Shown here in pieces: positions 1-5,617 of a stretch of DNA of 7,477 bases. The notes beneath the pieces were generated by a model. The model saw nothing but the letters and a program-made list of their open reading frames with translations, had not been told where the DNA came from and did not search any database. The stretch covers positions 1 to 7,477 of the forward strand of contig DZBA01000161.1 in the NCBI GenBank assembly GCA_022729775.1. Direction: 5' to 3'. The position numbers and the translations under genes were made by a program. Source of the DNA: Anaerolinea thermophila (GTDB taxonomy: Bacteria > Chloroflexota > Anaerolineae > Anaerolineales > Villigracilaceae). Within the stretch, counting starts at the first letter, position 1, and each line of letters opens with the position of its first letter.

Positions 1-2
1 CC

Positions 3-24
3 TCGAAAGTCAGGAGACTTTCGA
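3..24. terminator. Perfect 9-bp stem hairpin downstream of the permease
   Basis: TCGAAAGTC (3-11) and GACTTTCGA (16-24) are exact reverse complements around a 4-nt loop, 59 bp after the permease stop in the minus direction. It could be the operon terminator or the tip of a longer intergenic repeat, but the bases that would form a T-tract fall beyond the left edge of the window, so this cannot be settled. Between it and the permease (25-82) I see only weak palindromic sequence around GGGAC/GTCCC at 55-66 and no gene. Confidence 0.45.
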
Positions 25-82
25 ATCCATCCCTGACATGTTTTGCGTGCACACGGGACACGTCCCACGCGCTACGCATCAT

Positions 83-1321
83 TTATTCATATCTCAACGC
101 TTCCATTGGATGCAGGTTCGCGGCGCGGAAAGCAGGGTACAAGCCGAAGAATACGCCAATGGCTAACGCAAAGGTGAATGCCAATAAAATCGAGCTGGCA
201 GTGATGACCGATGAAATCATGCCCGTCATTTTGAAGAGCGTTGCAATGCCGACGCCCATGAGTATGCCGATGACGCCGCCCAAGACGCTCAGCGTGACGG
301 TTTCGATGAGGAACTGCGTGAGGATTTGATTCCGCGTTGCGCCAACAGCTTTGCGCAGCCCGATTTCCTTCGTGCGCTCTGTGACCGAGACCAGCATGAT
401 GTTCATAATGCCGATACCGCCCACAAGCAATGAAATGCCCGCAATCGCGCCGAGAAAAATCGTTAAGGTTTGCGTCACCGTGCTGAGTGTCTTCAGCGTG
501 TCTGATTGGCTCAACACGTAAAAGTCCACTTCCTCCGCGCCGGTGATGTTGTGCATCCGCCGCAGGACAAATTCCACTTCGCTGGATACCGCGTCGTTTT
601 TGGTCGAATCAGAAACGGAGACAAGAATGTTGCTGACGGTCTTTTTGCCGTTGTAGTTTGCTGTCTCGCCAAATAATTTGTTGTAACCGGTTTCGAGCGG
701 AATGAAGACCAAATCATCGGGCGACCCCAGCGATGAGCCTTTGGCTTCCAACACGCCGACCACTTGAAACTTAACGCCATTGATGGAAATGGTCTTGCCG
801 ACGGGGTATAACTCGCCAAATAAATCCTGCGCCATTTGGTCGCCAAGCACAGCCACCGGCGACCCGGCTTTATTATCGCCATCGCTGATGAAACGTCCCG
901 CCGCAATGTTGAAAGAGCGCACATCTTTATGCTCCGCAACAACGCCGGAGATATTCGCGGTAAAACTTTCATCGCCAAACTTGACCATGTACGAAGACTG
1001 GTACACAGGGACGATGTAAGCAATATTCTGCGTCAGGATTCTTTCCAACGCCTGATAGTCGGAATAATACAAGTGACTGACCTGGCGGGATTGTCCCATA
1101 GAAGACATGCCGGTTTGCATTTTGCCGGGCGCAACGGTCAACAAATTCGAGCCGCCGCTTTCGATGGAACTTGTGATGCTGGCAGTCGCGCCCTGTCCAA
1201 TGGAAAGCAGCGCGACCACTGTCGCAACGCCGATGACAATTCCCAGCATGGTGAGGACTGACCTCATTTTATTTGCCTGCAAAGCGCGTAAAGCAATTTT
1301 GACATTTTCTGAAAATAACAT
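83..1321 (-). CDS. MacB/FtsX-family ABC transporter permease
   Basis: Membrane subunit of a MacAB-like (YknZ-like) ABC exporter. These proteins transmit ATPase-driven movement to an extracytoplasmic domain and do not form a classic pore. With the start used here it has 412 residues, close to the usual size of stand-alone MacB-type permeases. Visible order: a short cytoplasmic start (residues 1-20), TM1 about 21-43 (TMLGIVIGVATVVALL), a large extracytoplasmic MacB_PCD-like domain about 44-280, then an FtsX domain with TM2 about 285-310 (GISLLVGGIGIMNIML), the cytoplasmic motif VTERTKEIGLRKAVGAT 313-329, TM3 about 337-365 and TM4 about 376-397. The C-terminus, PAFRAANLHPMEALRYE, is typical of the family. 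The frame stays open to 1393, but I start at ATG 1319-1321 because GGAG (1329-1332) lies 7 nt upstream and the family N-terminus begins there. The extra 24 residues would come from repeat-rich spacer. It is the last gene of the exporter operon. Substrate unknown. Confidence 0.93.
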   Translation of the reverse strand: MLFSENVKIALRALQANKMRSVLTMLGIVIGVATVVALLSIGQGATASITSSIESGGSNLLTVAPGKMQTGMSSMGQSRQVSHLYYSDYQALERILTQNIAYIVPVYQSSYMVKFGDESFTANISGVVAEHKDVRSFNIAAGRFISDGDNKAGSPVAVLGDQMAQDLFGELYPVGKTISINGVKFQVVGVLEAKGSSLGSPDDLVFIPLETGYNKLFGETANYNGKKTVSNILVSVSDSTKNDAVSSEVEFVLRRMHNITGAEEVDFYVLSQSDTLKTLSTVTQTLTIFLGAIAGISLLVGGIGIMNIMLVSVTERTKEIGLRKAVGATRNQILTQFLIETVTLSVLGGVIGILMGVGIATLFKMTGMISSVITASSILLAFTFALAIGVFFGLYPAFRAANLHPMEALRYE

Positions 1322-1326
1322 GGTTG

Positions 1327-1332
1327 TTCTCC
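1327..1332 (-). promoter_or_regulatory. Ribosome binding site deciding the permease start
   Basis: On the minus strand GGAGAA is followed by 5 nt and then ATG at 1321 (the GGAG core has 7 nt spacing). The in-frame start further upstream (near 1393) has no comparable motif and lies in the low-complexity spacer, so this site supports the shorter 412-residue permease. Confidence 0.75.
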
Positions 1333-1372
1333 AAATCCTAGTCGGTTGGGGGAAGACGGTTTGAAAGTTTGA

Positions 1373-1420
1373 AGGTTGGAAGGTTGTTGCCAACTCACCA
1401 ATCTACCAACCTACCAACCT
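1373..1420. repeat. Imperfect inverted repeat in ATPase-permease spacer
   Basis: Arms 1373-1386 (AGGTTGGAAGGTTG) and 1407-1420 (CAACCTACCAACCT) are reverse complements at 13 of 14 positions, around a 20-nt loop. In the operon transcript it would form a hairpin between the ATPase stop (1427-1429) and the permease ribosome binding site. There is no T-tract next to it in the minus direction, so it looks like an RNA-processing or translation-tuning element or simply repeat DNA, and not a terminator. Function is not established. Confidence 0.6.
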
Positions 1421-1426
1421 ACCGAC
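1403..1426. repeat. Three 8-bp tandem repeats (CTACCAAC)
   Basis: CTACCAAC occurs at 1403-1410 and 1411-1418 and as CTACCGAC at 1419-1426, directly followed by the ATPase stop codon (CTA on plus, TAG on minus). Further degenerate copies (ACTCACCAAT) precede it. It is pure low-complexity spacer DNA and forms the right arm of the inverted repeat at 1373-1420. Confidence 0.85.
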
Positions 1427-2143
1427 CTATACTTCCACTCTCGGCGCGCCAGCCTTGATGGGATTCGCGTTCACTTCATCCGAGACGATTTTTCCATCCG
1501 CGAGTTTGATGATGCGATTTGTGTGACGCGCGACATACGCATCGTGAGTCACCAAAATCACAGTCTGACCGGTTTCGCGGTGCAAGGTTTGGAACAAGTC
1601 CATAATCTCCACGCCGGTTTTACTATCCAACGCGCCGGTGGGCTCATCTGCCAGAAGGATGGCTGGCTCGTTGACCAACGCGCGCGCAATCGCCACGCGC
1701 TGCTGCTGTCCGCCGGAGAGTTCGTTGGGCGCGTGATGAGTCCGCGCGCCGAGTCCCACCCGCTCTAAAGATTTTCGCGCGCGCGCTTCGCGTTCCTTGC
1801 CGGCAATGCCCGCGTATGTCAAAGGCAGCATCACGTTTTCCAACGCGCTTGTCCGCGCGAGCAGGTTAAACTGCTGAAAGACAAACCCAATTTTTCGCCC
1901 GCGCACCTCCGCAAGTTTGGTTTCATCCATATTTTCGACGGATACGCCGTCAATGGTGTAACTGCCGCTGGTCGGCGCGTCCAAACATCCGATGATGGAC
2001 ATGAGCGTGCTTTTGCCGGAGCCGGAAGGTCCCATGATGGCGATCATCTCGCCTTTTTCGATTCGGAAACTCGCGCCATCCAACGCGCGGACTTCCGTCT
2101 CGCCCATTTGATATATCTTCGTCAAATCTTTTGTTTCGATCAT
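1427..2143 (-). CDS. ABC transporter ATP-binding protein, LolD/MacB type
   Basis: Cytoplasmic ATPase that powers the neighbouring permease and adaptors (YknY-like). At 238 residues it is a single nucleotide-binding domain of normal length and looks intact. Visible motifs: Walker A GPSGSGKST 38-46 with K44, Q-loop around Q90 in GFVFQQFNLL, ABC signature LSGGQQQRVAIARAL 142-156, Walker B ILLADEP 162-168 with catalytic E167, D-loop GALD 170-173, and H-loop H200 in ILVTHD. The FVFQQFNLL and DEPTGALDSKTG stretches are characteristic of the LolD/MacB/FtsE group of mechanotransmission ABC systems. The ATG (2141-2143) overlaps the TGA of the upstream adaptor as ATGA, with GGAGG 6 nt before the start inside that adaptor gene, so translation of the two is probably coupled. 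The ATPase and permease are separate polypeptides, unlike the fused MacB of proteobacteria. Confidence 0.97.
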   Translation of the reverse strand: MIETKDLTKIYQMGETEVRALDGASFRIEKGEMIAIMGPSGSGKSTLMSIIGCLDAPTSGSYTIDGVSVENMDETKLAEVRGRKIGFVFQQFNLLARTSALENVMLPLTYAGIAGKEREARARKSLERVGLGARTHHAPNELSGGQQQRVAIARALVNEPAILLADEPTGALDSKTGVEIMDLFQTLHRETGQTVILVTHDAYVARHTNRIIKLADGKIVSDEVNANPIKAGAPRVEV

Positions 2144-3456
2144 TTGCTGCCTCCGCCAAACGGACCGGGCGCCTTGAAGCTGCTCTTGCGTTCCGTCAAT
2201 TCCAAAACATCGCCCGCTTGCAAAGCGCCGTTCACGACGACCAAGTCGCCGGCAATCGAGCCGCTGACCACATCCACGCGCTTCGTCGCGCCATCATCTT
2301 GAGTCACCCAAACGTATTCACCCTGCTCGTCATTTTGAATCGCCGCAATCGGCACAGCCAATGTCGCCGCGGAGTCTTTGACCGTGATGACTACGTTGGC
2401 GGTCGAGCCAAGCGGCAGGAAAGTTTTATCTTTCAAAGCATCCAACTCGACGCGGACGGTATATTTCACCAAACCGGAGACAACCTCGCCCACCGGGTTG
2501 ACGGCTGTCACTTTGCCGGTAAAAGCCGCGTCGGGCAGCGCGTCCAATGTAATTTCGGCGGAGTTACCGGCTTTGACTTTGGCAATGTCCGATTCATCTA
2601 TATCCACTTCCACGTAAAGATGATTCGTGTCCGCGATTTTTACAGAGACATCGCCGGAGTTAATCACATCGCCCACGCGCTGTTTGACAGAAAGCACCTC
2701 GCCATCGAAGGGCGCGATAATGCTCATCGAGTTGACCGTCGCCTGCGCCGCATCCACTCTGGCTTGCGCGGCAAGGACATCCTGCTCGTTATTTTTCAAC
2801 AGTTCGATTTTGCGCTGCAAGTCTTCCAACGTTGCGCGCGCCAGCTCCGCGTTATTTTCCGCTTCGACGAGCATGGATTCGGTAGCGGGTCCGCGATAAT
2901 TTCTGGTATAGCGGTCTGCTGTCCAGCCGCCAGTTTTGGACTTTTTGAACCAGCCGTAGGTTTCTATCAACGGGACGTTTTCATTGGTCTGCAAATATTT
3001 CAAGTAACCGGCTTTGTCTTCATATTCCTGTTCCGCGTCTTCGAGGTCAATCAGCGCCTGCGCGAGTCCACTGTCAGAGTTGATTGTATCTTCGAGATTT
3101 TCGCGCGCGCTGACCAAATCCGCCTGCGCGGACGCGATGTTCGCGGAGGTGCTTTCCGGCTGCAAGGTCAAGAGCGCGGAGTCCTTCTTCACTTTTTGCC
3201 CCGGCTTCACATCCACCGAAGCCACCACGCCGCTTGTCTTCCAACGCAATTCCGCGTAGGGTTTGGCTTCCAACGAACCGGAGGCTTCCACAGTTTCGGT
3301 CAGGTTTAATGAAACCACCTCGACGCTCTGGGCTTGTTCCGCTTTGCCGTATGTGGTGGAATAAAAACCCGCCGCAATCAATACAACGGCAATGACAAGC
3401 GCCGTGATGGTCGGGATTAATTTTTTGCCTTTGAAAAATTCAAGTAATTTGCTCAT
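2140..3456 (-). CDS. HlyD/MacA-family adaptor, second paralogue
   Basis: Membrane-anchored periplasmic-adaptor-like subunit (YknX/MacA type) of the exporter, 438 residues. Visible order: a basic start and one membrane anchor about 13-31; first beta-barrel/lipoyl half about 45-100 with the conserved run WKTSGVV..VDVKPGQKVKKD; a long alpha-helical hairpin with arms about 104-157 and 192-244; a tip segment about 158-191 with GW, GGWT and several Tyr/Arg; the second lipoyl half (MSIIAPFDGEVLSV, about 244-257); the barrel and membrane-proximal domains about 258-420 (IADTNHLYVEVDIDESDIAKV; VPIAAIQNDEQGEYVWV); and a Gly-rich tail FKAPGPFGGGSK. It starts 21 bp after the stop of the first adaptor, with AGGAG 9 nt before the ATG, and overlaps the ATPase by 4 bp. 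It is about 67% identical to the first adaptor by my hand alignment. The long open frame on the opposite strand is a codon-bias shadow. Confidence 0.94.
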   Translation of the reverse strand: MSKLLEFFKGKKLIPTITALVIAVVLIAAGFYSTTYGKAEQAQSVEVVSLNLTETVEASGSLEAKPYAELRWKTSGVVASVDVKPGQKVKKDSALLTLQPESTSANIASAQADLVSARENLEDTINSDSGLAQALIDLEDAEQEYEDKAGYLKYLQTNENVPLIETYGWFKKSKTGGWTADRYTRNYRGPATESMLVEAENNAELARATLEDLQRKIELLKNNEQDVLAAQARVDAAQATVNSMSIIAPFDGEVLSVKQRVGDVINSGDVSVKIADTNHLYVEVDIDESDIAKVKAGNSAEITLDALPDAAFTGKVTAVNPVGEVVSGLVKYTVRVELDALKDKTFLPLGSTANVVITVKDSAATLAVPIAAIQNDEQGEYVWVTQDDGATKRVDVVSGSIAGDLVVVNGALQAGDVLELTERKSSFKAPGPFGGGSK

Positions 3457-3477
3457 GTTGATTAACTCCTGTTGGAA

Positions 3478-4782
3478 CTATTTGCCCCCAAACGGATTCG
3501 GCGCTTTGAAACCGCTTGTACGCGCAACCAACTCGATTTGGTCGCCTTCTTGTAGCGCGCCTGTCACCATCACCAAATCGCCTACAATCGCGCCGCTAAC
3601 AATATCCACGCGCTTTGCATCGCCGTTCTCTTGCGCCACCCACACATATTCGCCCTGCTCGTCATTTTGAATGACCGCAATCGGCACCGCCAAATTCACA
3701 GCGGCGTCTTTCACGGTAATCGTCACGTCGGCGGTTGTCCCCAGCGGCATAAAGGCGGCATCCTTGACCTTATCCAACTCCACGCGCACGGCGTACTTGA
3801 CCAAGCCAGAGATGACCTCGCCCACCGGGTCAATGACTGTCACCTTGCCGGTATATTCCGCGCCGGGCAGCGCGTCTAATGTGATTTGTGCCACGTTGCC
3901 CAATTTGACTCGCGCAATGTCTGATTCATCCACATCCACTTCGACGTAAAGACGATTCGTGTCCGCCATGTTGACCGATAAATCGCCCGCGTTGACCACG
4001 TCGCCCGCGCTTTGTTCCACCCATAACACTGTCCCATCGAAAGGCGCGAGAATGCTCAAAGAGTTGACCGTCGCCTGCGCCGCGTCCACATCTGCCTGCG
4101 CGGAAAGGATGCGCTGGTCTTTATCCTTCAAGCGGTCAACCTTGAGCTGTAAATCCTCCATCTTCGAGCGCGCGAGTTCGAGGTTTTGTTCCGCTTCGTT
4201 CAACATGGTCTCGGATGCGGCGGCGCGGAAATATCGCGTCTTCCATGTATACGTCCAGCCGCCGGCTTCGCGCAATTCATACCAGCCGCGTGATTCTGTC
4301 TGCGGAACGTCCTTGCTGGTTTGAAGATATTTCAGGTAAATTTCCTTGTCGCGGAAATCGCGCTGCGCGTCTCTTAAATCAATCACCGCCTGCGCGAGTT
4401 CGCTGTCTGAGTTGATTGTGTCTTCGAGATTTTTTTGCGCGCTGACCAAATCCGCCTGCGCGGATACAATGCTCGCGGAGGCGCTCTCCGGCTGCAAGGT
4501 CAGCAACACGTCATCCTTCTTGACTTTTTGCCCCGGCTGGACATTGACCGCCTCGACCACGCCGCTTGTCTTCCATTCCAATTTTGCAAACGGCTGGGCA
4601 TCCAATGACCCGGAAGCGTCCACCGTTTCAGCGAGGGTGAGCGCGACGACCTCGGCGGTTTCCACATCCGCTGCTGAATTGGCGCGCGCGGAGGAAAACC
4701 CGATAATGGATAAAAGCGCAATCGCCGCTATCGCGGCAACCATCCACTTTTTATTTTTGAAAAAATTAAATAGGCTGCTCAT
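3478..4782 (-). CDS. HlyD/MacA-family adaptor, first paralogue
   Basis: First gene of the exporter operon, 434 residues, a YknX/MacA-type membrane-fusion protein with the same plan as its downstream copy. It has a basic N-terminus with a membrane anchor about 13-32 (AAIAAIALLSIIGF), and a following SARANSAA that could also be read as a signal-peptidase site. Then come the first lipoyl half 69-100 (WKTSGVV, VQPGQKVKKDDVLLTLQPES), a coiled-coil arm about 102-155, a tip segment 156-189 rich in Trp/Tyr/Arg, the returning arm about 190-242, the second lipoyl half SILAPFDGTVLWV 242-254, barrel and membrane-proximal domains with LYVEVDVDESDIARV and VPIAVIQNDEQGEYVWV, and the tail FKAPNPFGGK. AAGGAG (4791-4796) lies 8 nt before the ATG. 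The two adaptors align without gaps from residue 41 to the end, which suggests tandem duplication. Either each acts in separate rings or both mix in one; the sequence cannot tell. Confidence 0.94.
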   Translation of the reverse strand: MSSLFNFFKNKKWMVAAIAAIALLSIIGFSSARANSAADVETAEVVALTLAETVDASGSLDAQPFAKLEWKTSGVVEAVNVQPGQKVKKDDVLLTLQPESASASIVSAQADLVSAQKNLEDTINSDSELAQAVIDLRDAQRDFRDKEIYLKYLQTSKDVPQTESRGWYELREAGGWTYTWKTRYFRAAASETMLNEAEQNLELARSKMEDLQLKVDRLKDKDQRILSAQADVDAAQATVNSLSILAPFDGTVLWVEQSAGDVVNAGDLSVNMADTNRLYVEVDVDESDIARVKLGNVAQITLDALPGAEYTGKVTVIDPVGEVISGLVKYAVRVELDKVKDAAFMPLGTTADVTITVKDAAVNLAVPIAVIQNDEQGEYVWVAQENGDAKRVDIVSGAIVGDLVMVTGALQEGDQIELVARTSGFKAPNPFGGK

Positions 4783-4805
4783 GTAGGTATCTCCTTGATG
4801 TTCTA

Positions 4806-4811
4806 AAGATA
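4806..4811 (-). promoter_or_regulatory. Possible -10 box of exporter operon
   Basis: On the minus strand TATCTT matches TATAAT at 4 of 6 positions. It lies 10 bp downstream of the last CTGCAC repeat and about 10 bp before the AAGGAG of the first adaptor gene. No TTGACA-like -35 is seen at the right distance, where the direct repeats sit instead; that would fit an activator-dependent promoter. The leader would be only about 20 nt. This is a prediction from spacing alone. Confidence 0.35.
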
Positions 4812-4821
4812 CCGTTCAAAT

Positions 4822-4854
4822 GTGCAGAATTTATGCAGATGTAATGCAGGGGTA
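4822..4854 (-). promoter_or_regulatory. Three 11-bp direct repeats, OmpR/PhoB-type operator candidate
   Basis: On the plus strand GTGCAG, ATGCAG and ATGCAG begin at 4822, 4833 and 4844, exactly 11 bp apart. Read on the minus strand the repeats are CTGCAT, CTGCAT, CTGCAC. Eleven-bp direct repeats of this kind are the known binding pattern of OmpR/PhoB-family winged-helix response regulators (compare the E. coli Pho box, CTGTCAT repeated every 11 bp). The position, directly upstream of a possible -10 and replacing a -35, supports control of the exporter operon. No regulator gene is in the window. Confidence 0.5.
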
Positions 4855-4897
4855 TGGAGGTAATTATCCCAAGTTGCTACCCTTTGAAAAAATTCTT

Positions 4898-5015
4898 AAC
4901 ACAAAGGACACAACGGTCACAAAGGATATGAAAAAAAGCCTTTCTCCCTCTTTGTGTACTCACCTGCACTGCACGCTTCGCGGCAGCGCGGTGCAAGTGT
5001 TGTGACCTTCGTGTT
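4898..5015. repeat. 118-bp imperfect inverted-repeat element with 9-bp tandem units
   Basis: The outer arms 4898-4914 (AACACAAAGGACACAAC) and 4999-5015 (GTTGTGACCTTCGTGTT) are reverse complements at 15 of 17 positions. Nested inside, 4961-4969 (CACCTGCAC) pairs with 4991-4999 (GTGCAAGTG) at 8 of 9 positions, enclosing a GC-rich core. The left part also contains three 9-bp units, CACAAAGGA 4900-4908, CACAACGGT 4909-4917 and CACAAAGGA 4918-4926, and ACACAAAG at 4899-4906 has an alternative perfect partner CTTTGTGT at 4950-4957. No coding capacity is convincing. It looks like a non-autonomous intergenic repeat or a structured RNA segment; from memory, CACAAAGGA-type spacers are common in Anaerolineae genomes, which I could not check. 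Confidence 0.6.
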
Positions 5016-5019
5016 GAAA

Positions 5020-5065
5020 AAAAAGATGCCTTTTTGAGAAAAAAATTATCAAGGTGGCAACTTGA
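5020..5065 (-). terminator. Weak terminator-like hairpins after the YkgJ gene
   Basis: Just after the TAA at 5067-5069, the minus strand reads TCAAG, a 7-nt loop, CTTGA, then TAA and seven T residues (the A-tract at 5039-5045 on plus). A second AT-only hairpin follows: AAAAAG and CTTTTT around a 4-nt loop (5020-5035), again running into T residues. Both stems are short and AT-rich, so termination would be weak, but the position at the end of the upstream transcription unit and before the exporter promoter is sensible. Confidence 0.35.
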
Positions 5066-5066
5066 G

Positions 5067-5564
5067 TTAAGTATCAAGCAAGTCTTTGACCCCAAACTGC
5101 ATTTCATAAAAAGCCAGTAACGAATCGGCTTTCGAGCGGAAGTTTGCATCCGCGTTCCCCTGTTCGATGTGAACGACTAAACGCTCGCGGAAGTTAACGA
5201 GCGGCGCGTCGGGCAAAAGCGCATCCAACGCGCGAATCATTTCCTTTGCCCGTTCGATTACGTTCAAGGCGGCGGGCAGGGTGATATTTTCTTCCTGCAA
5301 TTCTTTGAGCAGTTTGCAATGGTAAGAGCGGCAGCTGCGCGGATAATGCGGCGATGCGTACACAGTGCAAATATCATGCCACATGGGGCAAGGCAGGAGG
5401 AATCCACGCTGGCGCGGATCGTCCCGAATTACACGCAACCCCAATGACTGGCAAGGCTTTAACTCCGGCGCGTTCAACCGAACCCAGATAAATAAATGTC
5501 CCGTGCAGCACAGTCCGCAGACTTGGCATAAGGTGGAGGCAAGCGATTCTTGTGGAAGTGTCAT
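5067..5564 (-). CDS. YkgJ-family cysteine-cluster protein
   Basis: Small soluble protein of 165 residues with the cysteine pattern of the YkgJ family, described as a putative zinc- or iron-chelating domain; the biochemical role of the family is unknown. Seen in order: CQVCGLCC with Cys13, 16, 19 and 20, Cys38, then LPCPMWHDICTVYASPHYPRSCRSYHC with Cys59, 66, 78 and 83. The C(x2)CGxCC opening and the C...CxxY...P..CRxYxC second half are the family hallmarks. The C-terminal half (about 90-165) is predicted mostly helical and has no cysteine. I start at ATG 5562-5564; the frame extends to a GTG at 5600, but those 12 residues are encoded by a hairpin. The start is poorly supported: the only GGAGG is 17 nt upstream, inside that hairpin. 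It lies 53 bp after the aldehyde oxidoreductase in the same direction, so a metal-related helper role is possible but unproven. Confidence 0.85.
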   Translation of the reverse strand: MTLPQESLASTLCQVCGLCCTGHLFIWVRLNAPELKPCQSLGLRVIRDDPRQRGFLLPCPMWHDICTVYASPHYPRSCRSYHCKLLKELQEENITLPAALNVIERAKEMIRALDALLPDAPLVNFRERLVVHIEQGNADANFRSKADSLLAFYEMQFGVKDLLDT

Positions 5565-5579
5565 GATAAAGATAAAGAG

Positions 5580-5610
5580 AACCTCCGGGGTTTTGAACAC
5601 CTCGGAGGTT
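5580..5610. terminator. Strong hairpin between AOR and YkgJ genes
   Basis: Positions 5580-5591 pair with 5599-5610 (AACCTCCG...CGGAGGTT outermost) around a 7-nt loop, a 12-bp stem with one G-T pair when read on plus. On plus it is followed by TTTTTGTTTC, a textbook intrinsic terminator tail, although no plus-strand gene precedes it. On minus it follows the AOR stop (5618-5620), has one mismatch and a broken tail (TTCTCTTTATCTTT), so it may terminate partially and limit read-through into the YkgJ gene. The GGAGG of the YkgJ gene is buried in the stem. Confidence 0.7.
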
Positions 5611-5617
5611 TTTGTTT

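Noticed and set aside
1322..1393. 24-residue N-terminal extension of the permease
   Set aside because: It would be encoded by the repeat-rich spacer, lacks a ribosome binding site and does not resemble MacB N-termini; the ATG at 1321 has GGAG at proper spacing.
2131..3309. 392-codon open frame on the plus strand opposite the second adaptor
   Set aside because: It lies wholly antisense to a clear adaptor gene, has no recognisable motif or ribosome binding site, and is His/Arg/Phe-rich as expected for a codon-bias shadow.
4900..4926. CRISPR-like array from the CACAAAGGA units
   Set aside because: The units are 9 bp, directly adjacent with no spacers, and there are no cas genes.
4877..5149. 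90-codon minus-strand open frame across the spacer
   Set aside because: It overlaps the end of the YkgJ gene in another frame and continues through the inverted-repeat element; composition is Lys/Ser/Arg/Phe-rich with no domain.
5565..5600. GTG start extending the YkgJ protein by 12 residues
   Set aside because: The extension is encoded by the loop and arm of the 5580-5610 hairpin and has no Shine-Dalgarno sequence; ATG 5564 is preferred, though also weakly supported.
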